Below are positions 44,346 to 52,132 of a stretch of 64,000 nucleotides of DNA, piece by piece (the stretch's first letter is position 1; each line of letters opens with the position of its first letter). The position numbers and the translations under genes were made by a program. Source of the stretch: Algoriphagus ornithinivorans (GTDB taxonomy: Bacteria > Bacteroidota > Bacteroidia > Cytophagales > Cyclobacteriaceae); the NCBI RefSeq assembly GCF_900115305.1, contig NZ_FOVW01000001.1:62001-126000 (forward strand). The letters are read 5' to 3'. The notes under the pieces are model-generated. The model saw only the letters and a list, made by a program, of their open reading frames with translations. It was not told where the DNA came from and did no database searches.

Positions 44346-44631
44346 TCAATTGGCAGGAATTCTGGAAGAAGGTGAAGATGGGTATACATTTACCTATTCA
44401 GACAAGTACCTGAAATCAAAGAACCCATTGCCAGTTTCGCTGACATTGCCATTGCAAACAGAATCATATAAATCAGAAACTTTATTTCCTTTTTTTGACG
44501 GACTGATTCCTGAAGGATGGTTATTGGATGTTGCACATCAAAATTGGAAATTGAATCCAAGAGATAGAATGGGTTTGTTATTAAAAACTTGCAGGGATTG
44601 TATTGGGAATATTAGTGTGATTGAAATATGA
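44317..44631 (+). CDS. hipS: HipS-like protein (HipA N-subdomain 1)
   Basis: A 104-aa protein matching the N-terminal subdomain of HipA: the RQGEIWVANQLAGILEEG start, then LSLTLPLQTESY and FFDGLIPEGWLLD, the segments that precede the kinase in full-length HipA. In the E. coli O127 HipBST system the separate HipS acts as the antitoxin for HipT. The ATG at 44317 is preceded in frame by a GTG and overlaps the hipB end. Its last codons overlap hipT by 4 bases (ATGA). It is not a decayed remnant: both borders are clean. Confidence 0.85.
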   Translation: MRQGEIWVANQLAGILEEGEDGYTFTYSDKYLKSKNPLPVSLTLPLQTESYKSETLFPFFDGLIPEGWLLDVAHQNWKLNPRDRMGLLLKTCRDCIGNISVIEI

Positions 44632-45575
44632 ATTTTTGTCTTGCATGTAATCGGGCATTGAATGGAGAATCTCAATATCATCAAAAGTGCCTCAAAGATT
44701 TTTGGAAGGAGGATGAACCTATTTTAAGTCTTAATCTGGACTTGGCTAATATTAAAGAACTTGCAAGAGAAAACATTTCTCAGAGGATAATTGTGACAGG
44801 AGTACAGCCAAAACTATCACTGGGTTTTATCGAAGAGAAAAAAGAGAAGAGATTAACGATTGTTGGAGCCTTGAATGGAAAATACATATTAAAGCCTCCA
44901 TTTGATCTTTATCCTCAAATGCCGGAAATCGAGGCTTTATCGATGCTGATGGCCAAAGAGGCTGGAATAGAAACAGTTCCCTTTTTGCTAATACCTCTGC
45001 TAGGTGGTGAATTAGCCTACCTCACAAAGCGAATAGATAGAAGTCCAACCAATAAGAAGTTTCCAATGGAGGATGCCTGTCAATTTACAGGAAGACTTAC
45101 CGAACATAAATACAGGGGTTCCTATGAGCAGATTGCAAAAGCCATTATCAACTTTAGTCATAACCCATTATTGGAAGTAGTGAAATTTTATCAACAGGTT
45201 ATCGTCTCATTTTTGATAGGAAATAATGACATGCACTTTAAGAATTTTTCTTTGATAGCGTTTAAAAAAGGTGAATATCAATTATCTCCCGCTTATGATA
45301 TGATTGCCACAAGCTTATTGATAAAAGACGATCCGGAGGAGTTAGCATTGAATCTTAATGGTAAGAAGAGAAAACTATCCAGGGAGGATTTTAATAATGC
45401 CATGTCAAAATCCAGCATTCCTGCCAAAGCAATCGAAAATCTTTGGGGTAGAGTTGAAAGTGGGATTCAAAGTTGGTCCGAGATAATCGACAAAAGTTTT
45501 TTGACCAAAACTACTAAGTTGGAATTCTCTTATTTAATTCAAGAAAGGGCGGATCGGCTGGGATTGAAATTATGA
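44628..45575 (+). CDS. hipT: HipT-like serine/threonine kinase toxin (HipA C-terminal kinase)
   Basis: A 315-aa kinase of the HipA fold, which in other systems phosphorylates aminoacyl-tRNA synthetases (GltX by HipA, TrpS by HipT). A short zinc-ribbon-like head (Cys4, Cys7, His18, Cys21) precedes the kinase. The Gly-rich loop reads R-I-I-V-T-G-V-Q-P-K (53-62), followed by ILKP with Lys89, catalytic GNNDMHFKNFS (Asp201, Asn206) and the metal Asp in YDMIAT (Asp224). The position of the HipA autophosphorylation serine (150) seems to be Ile here, with Thr57 two residues later. It begins on the last bases of hipS. Confidence 0.88.
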   Translation: MNFCLACNRALNGESQYHQKCLKDFWKEDEPILSLNLDLANIKELARENISQRIIVTGVQPKLSLGFIEEKKEKRLTIVGALNGKYILKPPFDLYPQMPEIEALSMLMAKEAGIETVPFLLIPLLGGELAYLTKRIDRSPTNKKFPMEDACQFTGRLTEHKYRGSYEQIAKAIINFSHNPLLEVVKFYQQVIVSFLIGNNDMHFKNFSLIAFKKGEYQLSPAYDMIATSLLIKDDPEELALNLNGKKRKLSREDFNNAMSKSSIPAKAIENLWGRVESGIQSWSEIIDKSFLTKTTKLEFSYLIQERADRLGLKL

Positions 45576-45610
45576 TTTAAACGGTAGGCTTTTATTTTTC
45601 GCAGTTTGAA

Positions 45611-47827
45611 TCAAAGATTCAACCAATAAGTCATTTTAAATACTAAGGCTCTTGACTTGGAGCTTCCAAACTGAATAAATCCATCAGGATTCATTTCTGC
45701 CAAATAATTGTCCGTGTAAACCAAGAAAATATCCGACACGGGAGCAAAGCGCCATTGCAATCGGGAATTGATATTTACATTCTCGATTTGGCTGTTGTAT
45801 TGGACAAAGGTGGTCCAAAAAAGCTGCTTACTAAATGTAAAATCGAACCTTGGACCTATCAGGAAAAGATTGGAATCATTGTAGGGTTTGGGAAGTCTGA
45901 TTCTGTTGAACTCGAAATCCAAACTGGTAAAGCCTAAAGGTTGATATCTCCACTGAACGCTTCCCTCCAAGTTGATTCTCGTTCCATTGAAATATTCGCC
46001 GGATCGAGTACCGAGATTGAAAGAAATGATTTTTCTTTCATCAGAACTGTACCGTGCAATGATCAAGTTATTGGTGTATTCGGTATTGGCCGGTAAAGCG
46101 AGTCCGTCTGACCCGCTGGGATCAAAGCCTCTGAATAGATAGGTGTATTGTCTTCGCGCCCGTAATGAAAACCGTGCGGAGGATTTCCAATTGATGTCAT
46201 ATAATAAATTGACATCCCAATCCAAAAATCCATAGGTCTTGTTGCCGACTACATCAAAATCGAATCCCGGTCCGTGTCGCTGAACTCCTCCAGTAGAAGG
46301 GAAGAAGCTTCGGCGATAAGTCATGGCTAATTGTCGGATGTCCGTTCTCCGAACAAAACCTACCTCCGGTGCATAGTTGGTGCCAACGGATTGGGATCGC
46401 ATTTCCAAAGACCATTTTGGGACATTATATTCAAGTTCCACACCCATTGCGAAGGCACTGTCTTTTGCTACCTCATTGATGTTCTGATGATAAAAGAACT
46501 TTCCGGTAATTCGGTTATCAGCTGAAGCCAAATTATAATCCACACCGAAGGTCCTGTCATAGGCATTATACAAACTGTCAGCATATTTTTCGCGACTCTG
46601 GAAAGTTTGCTTATTGACAAGAAAGGCCGAGATATTGGATCTGGTAAATACCTTTTGCTGTAAAGAAACCATGGAATAATTATAGGATGGCAAGCTTGCA
46701 GCTTGATCATCAGAGACCTGCATGCTCAGAATTCCTACGCGGAGATTGTCATTGGCCTTTCCACTGATTCTGGCTCCAAAAGGAATGGGAGATTGAATGT
46801 TCTGTCCGGTGCTTTCATCTCTGGATACACCAATTCTTCTGCTAAAAAAAGGTCGGGTACCTCTATTTCCATAATTCGAAAATAAGTCTGCATTTTCCAG
46901 AAAAAACTGTCTTCTTTCAGGAAAGAAAATCTCGAATCTATCCAAATTGGTGACTTGCTGATCAACTTCCACCTGAGAGAAATCCGGGTTTACAGTTAAG
47001 TCAAGATTCAACCCGGGAGTGATGCCATATTTGATATCAAACCCTGCGTTGAAGCCTGTTACAGCATCAGTTTTATTTTCAAAATTCTTACTGGAGTTGC
47101 CTGATATATAGGGGATAAATGAAAGGTTTTTTCCGGATTTCTTGGTGGGTTCTTCCCATTGTGCAACACGCAATACTGCTAGATTAAAGAGCGTGAAGTT
47201 TCTGGAAATTGGTGCCCAAGTTGACCTTTCGGCACTTTCACTGTCAATTCGATAAAAATTTATATTCCACTCCTTCTGTCCTTCATTGAATCGTAAGGAA
47301 TTCAGCGGAATTGCCATTTCCGCTACCCAATAGCCTCTGTATTGTTTTGCTTCACCTTTCCATACATTATCCCAATCGAGTGAAAAAGAACTCTCACCAG
47401 TTCCTCCGTTTGCGACTAAACCTTCTCTTCTTACGCCAAAAGGATTGATACCAAAAGTAAATGCATTGGTTCTATCTTGAAATGTGTCAAAAATGACTGT
47501 AAAATTATCATTTGCAGCTCCCCGAAAGTCTCGCCTTAATGAAGGGGTGACGTACTTTCTGTCCTGGTTATTGCTGTAAAGTATTCCCAGTACGTAGATA
47601 TTTTTATCATCGAAAAGAACTTTGGCTACCGATTGATTAACCGCCAAAGCAGAGTCGAAAGGGAAATATTGCATCCAATTGTAGGCAGAATCCGCTAGGT
47701 TCCACGCCTCATCAATTTCCCCGTCTATTTGTATAGGTTGTTCAACCCTTTTGAAAATGATACTCTGAGCAGAAAGACCGCCTATACTCAAACTAAAAAC
47801 TAAAATAAATAGAATTTTTCTTAGCAT
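45611..47827 (-). CDS. DUF5916 outer-membrane-type protein with CBM9-like domain
   Basis: A 738-aa exported protein. Signal peptide 1-20 (ending LSA-Q). An N-terminal CBM9-like sandwich (about 25-215) contains IDGEIDEAWN and NDNFTVIFDTFQDRTNAFTFGINPFG. The rest (230-738) is the DUF5916 region with alternating Tyr/Phe-rich strands and many short turns, like a beta-barrel. Function unknown; the family occurs widely in Bacteroidota, sometimes with sugar-related genes. The gene lies on its own, with 35 bp to convergent hipT. Confidence 0.83.
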   Translation of the reverse strand: MLRKILFILVFSLSIGGLSAQSIIFKRVEQPIQIDGEIDEAWNLADSAYNWMQYFPFDSALAVNQSVAKVLFDDKNIYVLGILYSNNQDRKYVTPSLRRDFRGAANDNFTVIFDTFQDRTNAFTFGINPFGVRREGLVANGGTGESSFSLDWDNVWKGEAKQYRGYWVAEMAIPLNSLRFNEGQKEWNINFYRIDSESAERSTWAPISRNFTLFNLAVLRVAQWEEPTKKSGKNLSFIPYISGNSSKNFENKTDAVTGFNAGFDIKYGITPGLNLDLTVNPDFSQVEVDQQVTNLDRFEIFFPERRQFFLENADLFSNYGNRGTRPFFSRRIGVSRDESTGQNIQSPIPFGARISGKANDNLRVGILSMQVSDDQAASLPSYNYSMVSLQQKVFTRSNISAFLVNKQTFQSREKYADSLYNAYDRTFGVDYNLASADNRITGKFFYHQNINEVAKDSAFAMGVELEYNVPKWSLEMRSQSVGTNYAPEVGFVRRTDIRQLAMTYRRSFFPSTGGVQRHGPGFDFDVVGNKTYGFLDWDVNLLYDINWKSSARFSLRARRQYTYLFRGFDPSGSDGLALPANTEYTNNLIIARYSSDERKIISFNLGTRSGEYFNGTRINLEGSVQWRYQPLGFTSLDFEFNRIRLPKPYNDSNLFLIGPRFDFTFSKQLFWTTFVQYNSQIENVNINSRLQWRFAPVSDIFLVYTDNYLAEMNPDGFIQFGSSKSRALVFKMTYWLNL

Positions 47828-48129
47828 AGTGCAAAGTACAGCCGCTTAAATGGGGGGAGAATCTTATTTATATCAGCGGTACTTTCTTGTCCAAAGCTTG
47901 GGTGTTATTGTATATTATTATTGACTAGCTTCGGGCTGATATGTTATTTTTAAATCATAGCTAAAGTTTTAAACTCTAAAAAAGCAAGCTTATTCCAGCT
48001 GTGATTGAGTAGGGTAAAAGCACGAACCTCATTTTCAAAGTGAATTTGACTTTAAAAAAAATGCATCAAGGAAGAAAATATTTACTTCTCATTTCCACCT
48101 ATTCTCTTTCTTCCACTTAGTTTTATTGG
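47828..48129. other. 302-bp intergenic region
   Basis: Between the divergent DUF5916 and DUF3820 genes. It is A/T-rich; I see no RNA gene, repeat or open frame worth calling. It should contain both promoters, but no exact TAnnTTTG match stood out. Confidence 0.55.
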
Positions 48130-48354
48130 ATGAACCCAGAAATACTGATTGATTTAGTGACCAAGAGAATGCCTTTTGGAAAATATAAGGGCCGTCTACT
48201 TTGTGATGTGCCAGAACATTACTTGGTCTGGATGCATGGACAGGGGTTTCCTGAGGGAAAATTGGGAATGTGGTTACATACCCTCTATGAAATCAGATTG
48301 AATGGGCTGGAGCAAATTTTAAGTGATCTAAAAAGGAAGTACCCTCAAAAATAA
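48130..48354 (+). CDS. DUF3820 family protein
   Basis: A 74-aa protein of the small DUF3820 family, recognised by MPFGKYKGRLLCDVPEHYLVWM (about 15-36) and the following GFPEGKLGMWL. Related proteins are named putative quorum-sensing-regulated virulence factors in databases, a name with weak support. The fold resembles an exonuclease-associated domain. No neighbour gives a hint; the gene is monocistronic with its own terminator. Confidence 0.85.
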   Translation: MNPEILIDLVTKRMPFGKYKGRLLCDVPEHYLVWMHGQGFPEGKLGMWLHTLYEIRLNGLEQILSDLKRKYPQK

Positions 48355-48379
48355 ACCTGCCCAAAATATGGGCAGGTTT
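48353..48379. terminator. Bidirectional terminator after DUF3820 gene
   Basis: AAACCTGCCCA (48353-48363) and TGGGCAGGTTT (48369-48379), a perfect 11-bp stem with a five-base loop. It separates the convergent DUF3820 and GPH symporter genes. Confidence 0.85.
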
Positions 48380-48388
48380 GATTGGGTT

Positions 48389-49819
48389 TTAAAGTCTTCC
48401 TCTCCTTTTGATTAGCTCGTTTCTTATTTCATTTGCCCGTTCTTCTGTGACATTATAATTCCACATCGTCACTACGGCCAGCAGAGCTGCAACTATGGGT
48501 ACAATTACGTCTGCAATTCTAAGGTTAGTGAGTGTTTCCATAGTCTGAGTTGGCTGATTTTGATCCCAACCTACAAAGGATAGAATCATTCCGCTGAGGG
48601 TCAGTGCAATAGCGGACCCAATTTTTACCATCAGCCAATATACAGCTCCGAATGTACCCTCTTTTCGCGGCATTCCATTTCTCAATTCATCCAGGTCGCA
48701 TAGATCGGCAGTCATACTCATCATTAAAGTGAATAAGCCCCCAATACCGAATGACATGAATGGTACTTGGATAAACATCAGCCAAGTGATCTCTGGATTG
48801 AAGCCCCACCATTTGATGCCATAGCCAATGATAGAGATAAAGGTCGAAATAATGAACGCATTCTTCTTACCATACTTGGTAGCTAGTTTGGTGATAATAG
48901 GAATTACCAAAAACATGGTGGATGCTGCTGCTAAAGTATTATACCAAGCAGGCCATTGACCGGCTACTCCATAATCTCCATTGAACATATAGTATACTAT
49001 AATGAACAGTGAAAATTGAGCTACGATCTGAAAGCCATTAAATACCAAAAAAGTAGCACCGCATACTCTCAAAAATTGCTGATTGGTTAGAATCTCTTTC
49101 ATCCCCTTGAAAAGATTCAGCATGTTCTTTTTGAAGTCTTTTAGGGATAGATTTGATTGACCAGTTAGATTAGTTTGGTCTATTTCTTTACAAAAAATGG
49201 AAGGAAGTATGGCGAGAATCAGACAGGCAATACCAGTAACAATGGCTACCGTTCTGACCCCCTCAGTTTGGGTTGGGAAAATATTAGGCTGTGCGATAAC
49301 CCACCAAATCCAAGGGGCTATCATCCAGGCTAACTGCCCTATGATTTGAGAAGATGCCATTAGGCGAGTTCGCTCATTATAATCGGATGTCATTTCATAC
49401 CCGAGCCCAATCAGAGGTGTAGCAAAAATGGTGTAACCGATATAGAATACAAATGATAGGGTCAGGATATACCAAAAATGAAAGTTGGAAGAGTCTTCTG
49501 GATTCAGCTGCCACATCATGATAAAGGTGATTCCTGCAATGAAGGAGCCTAAAAAGATATAAGGTTTTCTACGTCCCCATTTGGAGCGAGTATTGTCCGT
49601 GACATAGCCCATGATGGGATCGGTAATTGCATCCAAAAGGCGTGGTATGGATGAGAGGAGGGCAGCATCCAGTGGGTCCATTTTATAGGCAACCACCAAA
49701 TAATACATAAATGCTCCCAGGGCGGCCGGGAACAACTGGTTAGCGAGGTTACCTGCGCCGAAGGCAAACTTCTGAACAAAAGGAACAATGTCCTCAGGGG
49801 CAGTTTTAAATTTTGACAT
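48389..49819 (-). CDS. GPH-family sugar:cation symporter
   Basis: A 476-aa protein with about 12 helices of the glycoside-pentoside-hexuronide family (melibiose carrier type). SIPRLLDAITDPIMGYVTDNTRSKWGRRKPYI (about 55-90) is the classical family motif, with acidic residues for cation and sugar coupling. It lies directly after the two glycosidase genes and the giant phosphorylase, all on the minus strand, so it should import the oligosaccharides they release. From the neighbours, beta-1,3-gluco-oligosaccharides are the likely cargo. Confidence 0.88.
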   Translation of the reverse strand: MSKFKTAPEDIVPFVQKFAFGAGNLANQLFPAALGAFMYYLVVAYKMDPLDAALLSSIPRLLDAITDPIMGYVTDNTRSKWGRRKPYIFLGSFIAGITFIMMWQLNPEDSSNFHFWYILTLSFVFYIGYTIFATPLIGLGYEMTSDYNERTRLMASSQIIGQLAWMIAPWIWWVIAQPNIFPTQTEGVRTVAIVTGIACLILAILPSIFCKEIDQTNLTGQSNLSLKDFKKNMLNLFKGMKEILTNQQFLRVCGATFLVFNGFQIVAQFSLFIIVYYMFNGDYGVAGQWPAWYNTLAAASTMFLVIPIITKLATKYGKKNAFIISTFISIIGYGIKWWGFNPEITWLMFIQVPFMSFGIGGLFTLMMSMTADLCDLDELRNGMPRKEGTFGAVYWLMVKIGSAIALTLSGMILSFVGWDQNQPTQTMETLTNLRIADVIVPIVAALLAVVTMWNYNVTEERANEIRNELIKRRGRL

Positions 49820-49867
49820 GTTTTGGGTTGATGGTTAAAGGTTTTAGGGTTAATTCTGCAAAATCTG

Positions 49868-50872
49868 CTATTGCTTATCTACAAAAGCTTTTTTAACTAT
49901 TTCAAATACTTCTTTTTTGGATCGGTCTACTCTGACTATTCCCCAATACTCTTCATTGGGAGAGCCGTCATAAGGAACTCCACTGCTATTGGGAGCCCAG
50001 CCTCCAGTATCTTGTTGGTCGGGATTACCTGCTTTCCACCATTCATCGGAAAAGGCAAATAAGGCAACCCCTGATCCAATTTCCTGGTTGTCAAAGACGG
50101 CCTTTAATATTTTCTTGGTAGCATCTGCCTGAGCTTTTTCATTACTCCCTGCCTGATACTGCTCTTTGGAAATCGTCATATAACTGTCAGCCCCAGCTTC
50201 AGAAAAATACATAGGTAAAGAACTGATTGCAGCCCATTCTTCATAAACAGTTTCTGGTTGATCCCATCGGTAAATATTCATACCCCAGACATCAATTTCA
50301 GAGCCCATGGTCAATGCCAAGGAATCCGGTAGCTCTCCGTGGGCCGTAGTCACTGGATGATAAGGGTCAGTCTCATGAATTTTTTTAGCAGCCTCATTCA
50401 TGGCTTTGTACCAGTTTTTCATATCCCCCTCAAACCACTCCGGGTGATAATTATATTCATTCCCCAGCTCCCAAAGGAGAATGGCTGGATGATCCTTAAA
50501 TTTTTTTACATAGTCTAAAAAGCTCCCTGATAGAATATCAAACTTTCCATTTTGATTGTATCCAAAGCCTAAGATGACTTTCAATCCAGCTTGATGAATT
50601 TGGTCCAATACCTCTTTCTCCTCAATAGGAGAGTAGACCCGGATGGTATTGATCCCGGCTTCTTTCATCAAGGTGAGATCTTCCTGAAGTCTTTTAAAAG
50701 TTCGTTCGGTCTCTCCCTTTTCAACTGGGTTATAACAAATCCCTTTGATAAAATAGACCTCATTGTCGACAATGATTTTTCGATTTTCGGTTCTCACCTG
50801 CCCGTTTGTGCAGGCAGGGAATAAGATGACCAAACTTAGTAAAGTGTAGAAAATTCTGATACTAGACTTCAT
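49868..50872 (-). CDS. Clan GH-A (TIM-barrel) glycosidase lipoprotein
   Basis: A 334-aa lipoprotein (lipobox LFPAC, Cys21). The barrel has ELGNEYN with the acid/base Glu139 and MYFSEAGAD with the nucleophile Glu225, the spacing of clan GH-A enzymes such as GH2, GH5 or GH72. It resembles GH2-type TIM barrels more than complete beta-galactosidases and lacks their flanking domains. The cluster suggests action on beta-1,3-glucan or its side chains, perhaps as a transglycosylase. Its start overlaps the GH17-like gene by 4 bp. Family assignment is uncertain. Confidence 0.78.
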   Translation of the reverse strand: MKSSIRIFYTLLSLVILFPACTNGQVRTENRKIIVDNEVYFIKGICYNPVEKGETERTFKRLQEDLTLMKEAGINTIRVYSPIEEKEVLDQIHQAGLKVILGFGYNQNGKFDILSGSFLDYVKKFKDHPAILLWELGNEYNYHPEWFEGDMKNWYKAMNEAAKKIHETDPYHPVTTAHGELPDSLALTMGSEIDVWGMNIYRWDQPETVYEEWAAISSLPMYFSEAGADSYMTISKEQYQAGSNEKAQADATKKILKAVFDNQEIGSGVALFAFSDEWWKAGNPDQQDTGGWAPNSSGVPYDGSPNEEYWGIVRVDRSKKEVFEIVKKAFVDKQ

Positions 50873-52128
50873 GGTTGAGATTCTTTCTTTGTTGGAGGAA
50901 CTAGCACATCTTTTAAAAGGGAATCCAAGTTGCCGTTATAGGTTTTTACAATTGGTCTCCCGTTTCTTGTTAGACCTTCAAATTTTCCCTCATCCACATC
51001 TTTCCAAAGTGCATATTTGGCTTGAGCATCCAAAGTGATCAGTCCGAAGTGATTTTCTGAACCCATAGGATTCTGAGCGTCTTTCCATTGCTCATCAAAT
51101 GCCTCAAAATAGAAACAGGAAATTCCCGAAGCCTCTGTCCATTGTCTCATTAAATCATGATACATGGCTTGTTTATACTCATCAGTTGCTTTGGATCCTT
51201 CAGGGCCATAAAATCCATCAGAAACGGTGGCCCATCCAGTCTCTCCGATGTGAATAGGTTTATTAACTCCTATGCTTTTCATATAGGATGTGACTGAATC
51301 ATATTGAGCTTTTGCAAAATCTCTGGCTCTAAGCATGGCTGCATCCACTCGCTCTAATTCTGACAGCTTAGACAAGCTGTCTGACTCCTTCCAAAAATCC
51401 GGGTTATAATGTGTGTTATGGTAAGGGTAAGTATGCATGGAGATATAATCCACGGCCTGATAAAGCGCTTCCAAATCTTCAGTATGATAGGATGCATCGC
51501 CTCCTCCCCATGATGCGAAATCATCCGAACTTGTAATCCAAAGATTTGAGGGAAGTTCGCCTTTGGATTTTAAATATTGTAAATGGTTTACCCACTTAAG
51601 GATTATATTGGGGCGTACAAAATAGCTAGCAGCCCAATTGACCATAGCTTCATTTCCGACTGCAATTACCTTCACAATATCTGGATACTCCTGAACCAAT
51701 TTTACAGCCCGAGCTATCTCTCCTGCATTCTCCGGGCTTTCGGCTTCATGATTCGGGTTGTCCGTCCAGGCATTTTCGCAATCTATCCAAGCACCCAACA
51801 TTACGTACATTTCGAAGGATGAATCCTCATTTTTTAGCTCTGAAATTGCCTTTAATAAATTTGGGGCTTCCATTAGCTGAACATTGTATGTTCGGAGAAT
51901 TTTAATTCCCATTGCCCGAAGAATTTTTAAATCCTCCTTCAATTCAGCTATAGTAGGCTGTATATCTCTTGATTTTTCTTTGTAACCACCATAAGAAATA
52001 GCCCTGTATTCCGCATTTCCTAGAATATCAGCAGCTGTTTTTTCCGGTACTTCCTGAGTTTGTGATTGGCAATGCATCATCCCCATTGCCATGACCAAAC
52101 CTAAGATCGATAAAGCCCAATTCTTCAT
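50869..52128 (-). CDS. GH17-like beta-1,3-glucanase lipoprotein
   Basis: A 419-aa lipoprotein: MKNWALSILGLVMAMGMMHC is the signal with Cys20. The (beta/alpha)8 barrel has YGGY, VIAVGNEAM (acid/base Glu160) and IHIGETGWA (nucleophile Glu296), the pattern of GH17 endo-beta-1,3-glucanases. Start 52128 is set by the signal peptide; the longer frame (52209) would run into the phosphorylase gene. The gene is 4 bp from the phosphorylase stop and overlaps the next glycosidase gene. Confidence 0.85.
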   Translation of the reverse strand: MKNWALSILGLVMAMGMMHCQSQTQEVPEKTAADILGNAEYRAISYGGYKEKSRDIQPTIAELKEDLKILRAMGIKILRTYNVQLMEAPNLLKAISELKNEDSSFEMYVMLGAWIDCENAWTDNPNHEAESPENAGEIARAVKLVQEYPDIVKVIAVGNEAMVNWAASYFVRPNIILKWVNHLQYLKSKGELPSNLWITSSDDFASWGGGDASYHTEDLEALYQAVDYISMHTYPYHNTHYNPDFWKESDSLSKLSELERVDAAMLRARDFAKAQYDSVTSYMKSIGVNKPIHIGETGWATVSDGFYGPEGSKATDEYKQAMYHDLMRQWTEASGISCFYFEAFDEQWKDAQNPMGSENHFGLITLDAQAKYALWKDVDEGKFEGLTRNGRPIVKTYNGNLDSLLKDVLVPPTKKESQP

Positions 52129-52132
52129 CCTT

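Noticed and set aside
44317..45575. hipS and hipT as a frameshifted hipA pseudogene
   Set aside because: The ATGA junction is clean, both frames have proper starts and ends, and the kinase has its own zinc-ribbon head, as in known split forms.
43729..45610. Toxin-antitoxin module as part of an integrated element at tRNA-Ser
   Set aside because: I found no integrase gene and no repeat of the tRNA 3' end downstream to 45610.
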